DNA of 8,596 nt from Chloroflexota bacterium (GTDB taxonomy: Bacteria > Chloroflexota > UBA5177 > JANWHV01): NCBI GenBank assembly GCA_025924845.1, contig JAICHN010000224.1:1-8596 (forward strand), given 5' to 3'. A program made the position numbers and the translations under genes. Shown here piece by piece: positions 1 to 7,612 of this stretch; position 1 is the first letter of the stretch, and each line of letters begins with the position of its first letter. The notes beneath the pieces are model-generated. The model was not told the DNA's origin. It was given only the letters and a program-made list of their open reading frames with translations, and did no database searches.

Positions 1-665
1 CCCACCGGATGAGTGCCAAAGTCGGCCCCGTACTTATCGACCGCTTCCTTGGGGACGAGGAAGTTGCCCGTATAGGCCAGAGTAAAGGGGAACGAGGAGA
101 GCGACTGGGCCAGGGTAAATCGCACCGTATACTTGTTGACGGCGTGCACCCCGGAGACGTGCGTTGCCTTTCCCGCCACATAGGCGGCGGCGCCCGCAAT
201 CACCAAGTCATCACCCTGGAAGGGCGAGGGGCCGGGCTTGAGTTTCGGATTGAGTGTCCGCTCTATGGTGTAGACCACGTCCTGGGCGGTCACTTCGCGC
301 GGCGTAAAGCCCGGTCCATTAAACCGAACCCCGTGTTTGAGATGAATGGTAAAGACCTTTTCGTGGTCCGAGACCACAGGGAGACCGCTCGCGATATCCG
401 GCGTGAGTACGCCCTTCACGTTGATTCGATAGAGTCCGCTGAACAGCGCGCCGGTAGTAATGCCGTTGTCCGGCGGATTGATCGATTGAGCGGGATCGAA
501 CGTGGCGGCATCGACGCTGTAAGCGACAGTGATCGTTCCTCCCCCTGCCGCCGCATGAGTCGTACCCGCGCCTGCTTGCCCCGTGCCCAGGGTGAGAAGA
601 GGAATGGCGAATACGGTCACGGCACCGAGGCGGGCAGCGAGTTGACGGATACCTGGATGGTTCAC
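1..665 (-). CDS. ABC transporter substrate-binding protein, family 5 (DppA/OppA-like), N-terminal part
   Basis: This is the N-terminal 221 codons of an extracytoplasmic solute-binding protein; the gene continues past the left edge. Family members (SBP_bac_5) deliver peptides, nickel or other small solutes to an ABC permease, but the substrate cannot be told from this part. Residues 1-37 look like a signal peptide: an Arg-containing start, a hydrophobic stretch (about 13-28, AVTVFAIPLLTL) and a small-residue region. No cysteine is present, so there is no lipobox. The mature part has the family pattern: ITVAYSVDAATFDPAQ (45-60), ALFSGLYRI (73-81), LTPDIASGLPVV (87-98), FTIHLKHGVRFN (105-116) and TAQDVVYTIERTLNP (126-140). 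The visible end, DFGTHPVG, fits the usual PVGTGPY region. The GTG start is chosen because AGGAAAGGAG lies just upstream and the signal peptide begins there; there is no in-frame ATG. It lies downstream of the second repeat protein, 213 bases away. Confidence 0.9.
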   Translation of the reverse strand, partial: MNHPGIRQLAARLGAVTVFAIPLLTLGTGQAGAGTTHAAAGGGTITVAYSVDAATFDPAQSINPPDNGITTGALFSGLYRINVKGVLTPDIASGLPVVSDHEKVFTIHLKHGVRFNGPGFTPREVTAQDVVYTIERTLNPKLKPGPSPFQGDDLVIAGAAAYVAGKATHVSGVHAVNKYTVRFTLAQSLSSFPFTLAYTGNFLVPKEAVDKYGADFGTHPV

Positions 666-669
666 GGCA

Positions 670-679
670 CTCCTTTCCT
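670..679 (-). promoter_or_regulatory. Ribosome binding site of the solute-binding protein gene
   Basis: On the minus strand AGGAAAGGAG is followed by four bases and then GTG at 665. It fixes a GTG start for a gene that has no in-frame ATG. The spacing is short if the proximal GGAG is used and more usual if the distal AGGA pairs. Confidence 0.75.
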
Positions 680-764
680 GGGGTCGTCCCACGGCCCCCT
701 TGCTTCATTCCGGTCGCAACCGTCCTGGGTCTGAATATCTCAACTATCTTGATTGAATAGCCAG

Positions 765-773
765 AGTATAACA
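765..773 (-). promoter_or_regulatory. Candidate extended -10 promoter for the solute-binding protein gene
   Basis: The minus strand reads TGTTATACT, which is a TG-N extended -10 followed by TATACT (5 of 6 matches to TATAAT). No good -35 box is visible at 16-18 bases upstream, which is acceptable for extended -10 promoters. Transcription would start near 758, leaving a 5' untranslated region of about 90 bases. It lies between the 811-855 hairpin and the gene, so the gene could be transcribed separately from the repeat-protein pair. This is sequence matching only. Confidence 0.4.
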
Positions 774-810
774 GAGCGGCGGAGCGCCCTGTGGCTGCCC
801 ATGCGGCAGA

Positions 811-855
811 CAAGCGCGCGGGCGCCGCATCTGATATGCGGCGCCCGCTCGCTTG
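811..855 (-). terminator. Long GC-rich hairpin after the downstream repeat protein
   Basis: Thirteen base pairs (818-830 with 836-848) close a 5-base loop. After one C/T mismatch, six more pairs (811-816 with 850-855) extend the stem. It begins 23 bases after the TAA at 879. On the minus strand it is followed by TCTGCC, not a T-run, so it is not a textbook Rho-independent terminator. A second small stem, CTGCC (795-799) with GGCAG (805-809), follows directly. A 3'-end or transcript-stabilising role is the likely reading; the symmetry would also act on plus-strand transcripts. Confidence 0.55.
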
Positions 856-878
856 TGTGGGTTCTTACTTCGATCCTC

Positions 879-3800
879 TTATTGAGCAATTCCCCGAGTG
901 CTGTCTAACCGGTGACGCGCTCCGTCGACGTCCGATTGCTCGGCCAGGAACACGCCGCCCGTACTCTGAAGCACCGCTCCGTAGCTGCCTGCCGGTAGAC
1001 CGGGCACGTCGTTGACGAAAAGGACGGTGTCACTATTGGGGGCCAGAGTGTAACTCTGGGTGACCGTGACCCCGGTGTAGGAGTAGAAGACGGCATGTAC
1101 GCCGACTGCCTTCAGACCGGGATTGAACAGGAACAACCGCGACTGCACCCCGGGTGCCGTGCTGCCGGAGGGGAAAGCCCAGGATGTTCCGCCGCCGTTC
1201 CCGCCCAGAATCACGCTACCCGAGGGCGCCAGACCGAGGTTGGCGGGACCCAGATAGTAGGGACGCTCCACCACTACGGGAACGTTGCTGGTCAGCGTGG
1301 TGGCGACCTGCGCTTTAGCCAACACATCGTTCAGTTTGATGTTGCCTCGATGCAGGGGATCCACGATGATCGTCTTACTTCCCACGGGGCGGCCCTTGTG
1401 ATCGAAGAACGTCGCGGTTACCGCCGCCGGCGCGGCCTGATTGGGATTCAGGATGGTGAAGAAGGTTTGTTGATTCGGACCGCTTTCGCCCTGGGCGAAC
1501 ATCCACACGGTAGAATCGGAGGTAACGCCGATCTTATCGTGCGCGCCACGCCCACTCAAGCCGAAGCGCATAGCCCGCTCCACCACCACCGGTTGATCCG
1601 ATGTGACGATGGTGCTGATCGATTGCTTTGGCATGTAGTCGCCGGCATCGATCTCGATATTGGAGTTCGGTTGCATCACAAAGCGCACTTCACGCGCCGG
1701 CTTGTTGTTGAAGGGGAGAAAACGTACGTCGATCGTGGCATCGGTCGAGTTCGGGTTCATGACGTGGAGGAACTCGCGGAAGCTGCCGTTGGTATACCCT
1801 TCCGCCAGGTACCAGGTGCGCGAGGCGCCGGCCGCGCCAAGGGCCGTGCTGGAATCGCCGTTGGCGTAGGTAATGGTGCTGGCCGCGCTAATCCGCCGAT
1901 CGGCCTCTAGAATAGTGGATATTTGCCGCCCAGATCCCGCGACCAAGGCCAGTCCAACACTCTGCTGGTGGTGGGCGGGGATCGTCACCTGATAGGTTTG
2001 CGTCGGCCCTACCTGGTACAGGAACGTCATCTTGACGGTCGCTTCCGAATCGGTTGGATTGAGCATGGCGATCGTAGTGCTGGTCGTTCCCGTGGTATCG
2101 CCGTTCGGGAAATACCACCGCGTGGCTACGGCCAGATGCGCCGTCGCAGTCACATGGGCGCCTGCTCTACTGCTCGTGCCCACCGCGTCTACCGAATTGG
2201 TCCCGTTTATCACCGAAGACGGTACGGTAAAGGAGGCGCTAAAGTCGCCGTGGCTGTTCGCCACCACGGTGTTGGGATTGGTCGCCAGGGCGGCGCCGTT
2301 GAGCGAGAGCACCACCTGTTCGCCGGGAGCAAAGCCGAACCCGCGCACGGCAAGCGTTGCGCCGGGCGCCAGGGTGGTTGTGGATAGCGAGAGACGCGGC
2401 GTAAGCGCCGCCACGTGGACGGCGAGACTACTTACCTTGGTGCCGCCTACCGCCGCTTCCAGGGAGTAGGCGCCCGCCGCCACGTTCGCCGGAAGCGTCA
2501 CGCCCGCCGGGCCAAGCGCGCCGGTGCCGGAGACCTTTATGGTCGCCAACGTGATCGTCGTGCCGGCATTCACCAGCCTGATCGTCACCTGCGCTCCGGC
2601 CGCGAAGTGACTCCCCGCCAGGGTGGCGATTCCGCCCGGCGTCAGCAGGAACGAGCCGCCGGGCCCGGGCACGCCGCCCAGGATGCTGAGAATCGGCTTG
2701 GACGGCGGGGGCGCCTGCACGGTAAGCGGCGAGTCCGCTGACCGGCCGCTGGTCTGGCCGAAGGCAATCAGCTTGTATGTGCCGTCAGGCACCAGGGTGG
2801 GAATGACCAGCCTGTCAATGGAGAATGCGCCGCTGGTTCCGGCCACGCCTACGCCAACACTCAGGGCCGAGATTTTCCCGCCTCGCAACTGAAGAGTGAT
2901 GGTCTCGCCGGGGATGAAGCCGTTTCCCGATACGCTTACCGTACCGCCTGCCTTGATTGACTGGTCACCCAGTTTCAGCGTCGCGGCGAGAGCGCCGATG
3001 GCAATCTGACGCGTGGCGCTCAGCCGGCTGGTCGATCCGGTGGCCACCACACTTACCGTACCTTGAGGGGTGGTGGCAGGGATGGTCGCGGTCAGCGAGA
3101 AGGCGCCCGAGCTTCGCACCTGGGTCTCACCTAGTTTTGCGCTGGTCGAAAGAGCAACCAGATCAACCACGACTTTTTCACCCGGCTGTAGATGGGAGCC
3201 CGTAATCGTCACCTTATCACCCGGCTTCACACTGCCGGGGGTGACGCTGAGGGTAGGGGTAGGTGCGTTGACCGTAATCCCAACCACAGCTTGCCGGTTA
3301 GATGACTGCCCGTTCGCGGTAAGCTGCAAGCTGCCGGAAGGGATGCCGAACGGAAGCTTGATGGGGACAGGCCCAAAGGCGCCCAAGCGATTGGCGGTCG
3401 TGTGGCCGAGCGGAATCGAGACGGTCCCCGAGGTGCTGCCCAAGCTGAACACAATCCGCTCGCGTGGTCCAAAATGGGTACCGGAAAGATGGATAGTGTC
3501 CTGGGGCGACACCGAAGTACGATCCACCTTCAGTGTTGCCGCGGGCACCGTAATCTTGAGGTCGGCGGCGGCATGAGTAGTTTCGCCTACCGCTACCAGC
3601 CGATAGGCGCCCGCGGGCACGCCGGCAGGGATGGCCAGGTGAGAGTCGCTAATCGCCCCTTTCGCGTCCGCCTTCACATAGTGTAGGTGCTCGGTACTGG
3701 TCACGGTGCCCGTGGTGGCGAGTTGCAGATCGATGGTCTCACCGGCCGGGAAACCGGTGCCGGTGAGCGCCACGGTATCGCCCGCCGCCACTTCGGTAGG

Positions 3801-4010
3801 GGTGACCACCAGGGTAGCGCTGACCACATCGGTCGCCGCGATCGCAACGGCCGGAATTGCGACCGGCAGGGACGGGCTCGACATCACGTTGGGCGAGGGT
3901 GCGGGCAAGGCGCCTGCCCCCGCGGCACGGCCGACGCCGGCCGGGGCCAGGCAAAGGAGGAGCAGGAAGAACGCCGAGACTCGGATGAGCGTCGAAATTC
4001 GTGTTCGCAT
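879..4010 (-). CDS. Large secreted repeat protein: six Ig-like repeats plus four W-x-F/L-x-x-G modules (downstream paralog)
   Basis: A 1043-residue exported protein of unknown function. Residues 1-30 form a signal peptide: RTR near the start, the hydrophobic core VSAFFLLLLCLAP, then GVGRAA. The Cys in the core lacks a proper lipobox. A short Pro/Ser/Ala-rich spacer follows. Six Ig-like (IPT/TIG-style) repeats lie at about 64-156, 157-250, 251-340, 341-436, 437-536 and 537-630; several carry the pattern GTGFxPGExV. The C-terminal region has four modules beginning at W632, W733, W836 and W944, each with an NP motif about 17-20 residues later (for example WYLAEGYTNGSF...MNPN); this style resembles DUF5719-like repeats, a match I could not test. 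The protein ends in GIAQ, with no LPXTG and no C-terminal membrane segment. An in-frame ATG at 4082 would add 24 residues, but these are not signal-like and span the hairpin at 4040-4073, so ATG at 4010 is preferred despite a weak upstream GGAACG. It is a paralog of the gene upstream. Likely a surface or extracellular binding protein, by inference only. Confidence 0.9.
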   Translation of the reverse strand: MRTRISTLIRVSAFFLLLLCLAPAGVGRAAGAGALPAPSPNVMSSPSLPVAIPAVAIAATDVVSATLVVTPTEVAAGDTVALTGTGFPAGETIDLQLATTGTVTSTEHLHYVKADAKGAISDSHLAIPAGVPAGAYRLVAVGETTHAAADLKITVPAATLKVDRTSVSPQDTIHLSGTHFGPRERIVFSLGSTSGTVSIPLGHTTANRLGAFGPVPIKLPFGIPSGSLQLTANGQSSNRQAVVGITVNAPTPTLSVTPGSVKPGDKVTITGSHLQPGEKVVVDLVALSTSAKLGETQVRSSGAFSLTATIPATTPQGTVSVVATGSTSRLSATRQIAIGALAATLKLGDQSIKAGGTVSVSGNGFIPGETITLQLRGGKISALSVGVGVAGTSGAFSIDRLVIPTLVPDGTYKLIAFGQTSGRSADSPLTVQAPPPSKPILSILGGVPGPGGSFLLTPGGIATLAGSHFAAGAQVTIRLVNAGTTITLATIKVSGTGALGPAGVTLPANVAAGAYSLEAAVGGTKVSSLAVHVAALTPRLSLSTTTLAPGATLAVRGFGFAPGEQVVLSLNGAALATNPNTVVANSHGDFSASFTVPSSVINGTNSVDAVGTSSRAGAHVTATAHLAVATRWYFPNGDTTGTTSTTIAMLNPTDSEATVKMTFLYQVGPTQTYQVTIPAHHQQSVGLALVAGSGRQISTILEADRRISAASTITYANGDSSTALGAAGASRTWYLAEGYTNGSFREFLHVMNPNSTDATIDVRFLPFNNKPAREVRFVMQPNSNIEIDAGDYMPKQSISTIVTSDQPVVVERAMRFGLSGRGAHDKIGVTSDSTVWMFAQGESGPNQQTFFTILNPNQAAPAAVTATFFDHKGRPVGSKTIIVDPLHRGNIKLNDVLAKAQVATTLTSNVPVVVERPYYLGPANLGLAPSGSVILGGNGGGTSWAFPSGSTAPGVQSRLFLFNPGLKAVGVHAVFYSYTGVTVTQSYTLAPNSDTVLFVNDVPGLPAGSYGAVLQSTGGVFLAEQSDVDGARHRLDSTRGIAQ

Positions 4011-4039
4011 TTCGTTCCATTTCACTCTATTGATGGTCG

Positions 4040-4073
4040 GGAGCGGCCGGGATTCACATTTGCCGGCCGCTCC
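4040..4073 (-). terminator. GC-rich hairpin between the two paralogs
   Basis: A perfect 11-base inverted repeat (4040-4050 with 4063-4073, core GAGCGGCCGG) flanks a 12-base AT-rich loop. It starts 20 bases after the upstream paralog's TAG at 4094 and ends 29 bases before the downstream ATG at 4010. No T-run follows on the minus strand. It may be an inefficient terminator or a processing/stability element that sets the expression ratio of the two genes. Its position mirrors the hairpin after the downstream paralog. Confidence 0.5.
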
Positions 4074-4093
4074 GTCGTTCATGTAGGTTCGCC

Positions 4094-7000
4094 CTACTGA
4101 GCGATCCCTTGACTGCTGCTGTACCGACTGGTGGTCGGATTAAGGGTGGCTTGTTCGGCCACGAATACCTGGCCGTTCGTACCACGCGCCACGGCGCCAA
4201 ATGGACCGTGAGGGAGACCGGCCACCTGGTTGACGTTCAGCACGCCTCGGCTGTTCGGAGCCAGCGTAAGGGTCTGATTCGTGGTAGCGCCGGAATTGGT
4301 GTAGAAGGTCACCGTCACGTCCGCCGTCTTCAGGCCAGGATTGTAGAAGTACAGTGACTCCTGATTCCCAGTCGACGTGTCGCCTGCCGGGAAGGCCCAG
4401 GACATGCCGCCGCCGTTCCGGCCAAATACGTCGCTGCCCGAGGAGGCCCGACTAAGGTCGGGTGAGCCAATGTACTGGGGACGCTCCACGACAATCGGCA
4501 CCGAGCTGGTGACCGCTACCGCCGAATCGCCTACCGCGATTATCGAGTTAAGCTTGATGTTGCCGCGGTGCAGGGCATCGACCACGACGGTCCTGGTCCC
4601 AACGGGCTTTCCCTTGCTGTCAAACAAGGTCGCGGTCACCGTGGCAGCGGCGGCCTGGTTCGGATTGAGTATGGTCAGGAATGTTTGGCGATTGGAACCA
4701 GTGTTTCCCTGAGCGAATAACCATACGGTCGAGGCGCTCGCGATCCCGATCTTATCATCGGCTCCACGGCCGCCGATGCCGAAGCGGAGGGTCCGCTCGA
4801 CGACGATGCCGTGATTGGCTGAAACGATGGCGCCGATCGATGCATTGCGCATGTACTCACCCGCATCGAGGCGGATGGTCGAGCTCGCCTGCACCGCGAA
4901 GCGTTCTTCCTTCAACGGCTTGCCGTTAAAGGGGAGGAACCGCACGTCGACCGACGTGACGGCCGTACCGGGATTCATGATGTCCAGATACTCATGGAAG
5001 CTGCCGCCCGTATACCCTTCGGCGAGATACCACAACTTGGCGGGCGCGGAGGCGCCGAGCGCCGCGGTTCCGTCGCCGCCCGCGTAGTAGATGTTACTCT
5101 GGGCGCCGATCGGGCGGTCGGCCGATACGATGGTGGAGATGTGCCGCCCCTGTCCGGCGGTCAACCCCAGGTCGATCTGGAGCGTCCCGTGCGCGGGCAC
5201 CAGCACCGTCTGGCTCCGTCGCGGCGCCGACTGGTAGAGGAAGGTGAGGGCCACCTTCGCCTGGCCGGCCGACGGGTTGAGCAGCGACAGCACGGTACGA
5301 TTTCCGGCCGTGGTGTCGCCATTGGCGAAGTACCAGGTCGTCTTGGTGAGGTGCGTGGCCTGCAGGGTGAGCGAGGCGCTTGCCCTGCTGGTCGCCCCGG
5401 TAGCGGTCAGGATGTTTGTTCCCTGGGTGATCGTTGCGGGCACGACGAATGTAGCCGTGAACGCGCCGGAGGAGTTGGCCGTCACTGAAGTGGGCGACGT
5501 AATGAGCGCCGCGCTGTTCAGGGCCATGACCACCTGCTCGCCGGGCGCGAAGCCGGTGCCGTGTACGGTAATCTTGCCGCCATTGGCAAGGGTAGTCTGA
5601 CTCACCGTAATGTGTGGAGTTAGGATCGAGAGGGTGACGGCCACCGAGGCGTTCTTGGTTCCGTTCACCACCGTTTCGAGCGTGTAGGAGCCGGGCCCGA
5701 CCGTGGCGGGTATGCTCAGCGAAACAGGGCCGAGCGTGCCTTGCGCACTGGTCTTTAGCGTGCCTAGAGTAATGCTGCCTACGGGGCCGACCAGGACCAC
5801 GCCGACAGTCGCGCCGGCGGGGTAATGGCTGCCTGCCACTTGAACCAGTCCGCCGGGACTCAACACAAACGGACGGCCCGTCGTCTGGGTAACTCCAAGA
5901 ATGCTCAGGATCGGAGCCGTGGCGGGCGGTGCTTGCACGGTCAGGGCCGTCGAGGCGGATCGCCCGCTGCTTTGCCCTAACGCTCCAAGCGAATAGGTGC
6001 CTGCCGGAACGAACGCGGGGACCGTCACGCCGGTCACTTTGAACGTCCCGCCGGTGCCGACCGGAACGGTAGCCAGGGCCAGGTTCGGTAGGTGAGTACC
6101 GGTCAAAACGACAGTCACCGTCTCACCGGGGATGAAGCCGGTGCCCGACGCGGTAATTGTTTTGCCTGCCGTAACCGTGGACGGCGTAGCGGTAAGCGAG
6201 GCAGGGATCGCGCCAACCGACAGCTGCGCGGTAGCGCTCAACCTACTTTTGGCCCCGGTGGCCACCAGAGTCACGATCCCTTGCGGCGTATTGGTCGGTA
6301 TGGTGATCTTGCCGATTGTGAAGCCGCCCGAGCTGTTCGCCACGGTGCTGCCTACCCTGGTGGTCGTGGACAACGTCACAAGGTCGATGGTCACGGGCTC
6401 GCCTGGCTGGAAGTGAGTGCCGGTTACCGCGATAGTCTGGTTCGGCCGGGCGCTGGTTGCCGAAAGAACCAGGTGCGCCGCCGGAGCATGTACGGTTACG
6501 CTCACCGTGGCCGCCCGGTTTGAGGATTGCCCGGTAGCGACGAGGAGTAGTGAACCGGCCGTCACGCCGAACGGTATTTGTAAAGTGGCGGGACCGATAT
6601 TCCCCGAGGCGTCGGCATGGACCTGCCCCAGAGTAATTGACGTCGATCCCGAAGGGGTGGCGAGAGCGATAGTTACCACTTCGCCGGGTAGGAAGTTGGT
6701 ACCCGATACCTTGATGCTGTCGTCGGGGGTAAAGGTCGTGGGAGTCACGGTCAGCGTGGCCTTCGGCGCCGTCACCACCAACGGCGTCTGCGCGATATTA
6801 CTGCTCGTCAATCCGCGTCCCACGATCGAGTATGTACCCGCCGGAGCGGAAGACGGAATTCGTAAGCTGGTGATGTTGAATGTGCCGTCAGTGCCGACAT
6901 GTACGACACCCAGAGGCGTGCCCGCGGCGCCGGCGCCCGTGGTGGCGAGCTCCAGCGCCACGCTTTCCCCTGCTTGATAGCCTTTACCGGCAAGGGCGAC

Positions 7001-7297
7001 GGTTGCCCCCGCCAACACCTGGCCGGGACTGACGGTAAGCGCGGCCGGCGTGGAGGGGACGGGGGTCGGGCTGTTGGTCGCCGCGGGAGTCGTGGTATCC
7101 GTGGCGGCGGGAGTTGGACTGCTGCTGGCCGCGGTCGGGCTGATTGTCGCCGTGGCGGTTGTGGTATCTACCGCCGCCGGCGCGGCGTGCCCGGCCGGAG
7201 TTCTGCCGAGTACACCTCCCGAGATAATGAAAAGGGAGCTAACGAGAATCAAGGCCGGGACAAGACGAGTGAGAACCAGAAAAACACGAGGTTGCAC
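4094..7297 (-). CDS. Large secreted repeat protein: six Ig-like repeats plus four W-x-F/L-x-x-G modules (upstream paralog)
   Basis: A 1067-residue exported protein of unknown function, paralogous to the gene downstream. The start is GTG at 7297, with GGAGG nine bases upstream. It opens a clear signal peptide: QPR, the hydrophobic core LVPALILVSSLFIISGGVL, then cleavage near AGHA (about residue 38). A longer in-frame start at 7450 has no ribosome binding site and would bury the signal peptide. Residues about 43-86 are a low-complexity Thr/Pro/Ser/Ala linker of the type seen in wall-spanning or glycosylated stalks. Six Ig-like repeats follow (about 85-178, 179-272, 273-364, 365-460, 461-559, 560-651), with motifs such as GTNFLPGE, GTHFQPGE and GTGFAPGE. 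Four C-terminal modules begin at W655, W756, W859 and W967, including WYFANGDT, WYLAEGYTGGSF and WLFAQGNT. The C-terminus is GIAQ, with no sorting signal visible. It is 83 bases from the downstream copy and probably cotranscribed. An extracellular adhesive or matrix role is plausible but unproven. Confidence 0.9.
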   Translation of the reverse strand: MQPRVFLVLTRLVPALILVSSLFIISGGVLGRTPAGHAAPAAVDTTTATATISPTAASSSPTPAATDTTTPAATNSPTPVPSTPAALTVSPGQVLAGATVALAGKGYQAGESVALELATTGAGAAGTPLGVVHVGTDGTFNITSLRIPSSAPAGTYSIVGRGLTSSNIAQTPLVVTAPKATLTVTPTTFTPDDSIKVSGTNFLPGEVVTIALATPSGSTSITLGQVHADASGNIGPATLQIPFGVTAGSLLLVATGQSSNRAATVSVTVHAPAAHLVLSATSARPNQTIAVTGTHFQPGEPVTIDLVTLSTTTRVGSTVANSSGGFTIGKITIPTNTPQGIVTLVATGAKSRLSATAQLSVGAIPASLTATPSTVTAGKTITASGTGFIPGETVTVVLTGTHLPNLALATVPVGTGGTFKVTGVTVPAFVPAGTYSLGALGQSSGRSASTALTVQAPPATAPILSILGVTQTTGRPFVLSPGGLVQVAGSHYPAGATVGVVLVGPVGSITLGTLKTSAQGTLGPVSLSIPATVGPGSYTLETVVNGTKNASVAVTLSILTPHITVSQTTLANGGKITVHGTGFAPGEQVVMALNSAALITSPTSVTANSSGAFTATFVVPATITQGTNILTATGATSRASASLTLQATHLTKTTWYFANGDTTAGNRTVLSLLNPSAGQAKVALTFLYQSAPRRSQTVLVPAHGTLQIDLGLTAGQGRHISTIVSADRPIGAQSNIYYAGGDGTAALGASAPAKLWYLAEGYTGGSFHEYLDIMNPGTAVTSVDVRFLPFNGKPLKEERFAVQASSTIRLDAGEYMRNASIGAIVSANHGIVVERTLRFGIGGRGADDKIGIASASTVWLFAQGNTGSNRQTFLTILNPNQAAAATVTATLFDSKGKPVGTRTVVVDALHRGNIKLNSIIAVGDSAVAVTSSVPIVVERPQYIGSPDLSRASSGSDVFGRNGGGMSWAFPAGDTSTGNQESLYFYNPGLKTADVTVTFYTNSGATTNQTLTLAPNSRGVLNVNQVAGLPHGPFGAVARGTNGQVFVAEQATLNPTTSRYSSSQGIAQ

Positions 7298-7306
7298 CGA
7301 TTTCTG

Positions 7307-7311
7307 CCTCC
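7307..7311 (-). promoter_or_regulatory. Shine-Dalgarno site that decides the GTG start at 7297
   Basis: The minus strand reads GGAGG, then nine bases, then GTG. This is the best ribosome binding site near the signal peptide of the upstream repeat protein, and it argues against the longer frame starting at 7450. Confidence 0.7.
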
Positions 7312-7539
7312 AAGCACCGGGATCTCCCCGGCAATAGAACAATTGCGGACCTCGGACACGAGCGTAGAGGGATAAGTCTCGTGGCCGGTCTGCATAACGG
7401 GGAGTCTCGATGAGGACTGCGGCGGACTTCCCCAGGTGGACAAACGGCACACATCTACGTGGCGTCCATCACTCCTGTGTCCAGGTTACTCGTCGACGAG
7501 CCCGCCTGGCATCGCCCAAATGGGCGGCTCTAACGGCAC

Positions 7540-7558
7540 AAGTTGTCTAGTACAACTT
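7540..7558. repeat. Perfect 7-base inverted repeat with 5-base centre (operator-like or hairpin)
   Basis: AAGTTGT-CTAGT-ACAACTT. The GT...AC arrangement of the half-sites recalls operators of GntR-family repressors, although the centre is longer than in the usual FadR-type site. It could equally be an RNA stem, since it sits two bases from another strong stem. No regulator gene is visible in the window. Confidence 0.4.
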
Positions 7559-7560
7559 AG

Positions 7561-7595
7561 CCCAGGTACCTTGCTAGTTTCGCGAAGGTACCGGG
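7561..7595. repeat. Strong stem-loop, 8 + 3 base pairs with a bulged A
   Basis: GGTACCTT (7565-7572) pairs with AAGGTACC (7585-7592). CCC (7561-7563) then pairs with GGG (7593-7595), leaving A7564 bulged. The loop is 12 bases. It has no T-run on either side, so it is not a terminator. Its bulged, GC-closed form suits a structured leader RNA. Confidence 0.5.
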
Positions 7596-7612
7596 TACAT
7601 CTACAAGCGGGA

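Noticed and set aside
9..734. 241-residue plus-strand frame
   Set aside because: It lies antisense to the solute-binding protein, whose minus-strand translation has clear family motifs and a ribosome binding site. The plus frame shows no recognisable domain.
1095..1910. 271-residue plus-strand frame inside the downstream repeat protein
   Set aside because: It is an antisense shadow in GC-rich coding DNA, with no domain. The same applies to the other plus-strand frames between 1923 and 7375.
7298..7450. N-terminal extension of the upstream repeat protein
   Set aside because: There is no ribosome binding site at 7450, its residues have no signal-peptide character, and a strong GGAGG serves the internal GTG at 7297.
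7443..7604. Short direct repeats AACGGCACA (7443-7451, 7532-7540) and ACATCTAC (7451-7458, 7597-7604)
   Set aside because: Matches of 8-9 bases within about 450 bases are close to chance expectation, and the spacing is irregular.
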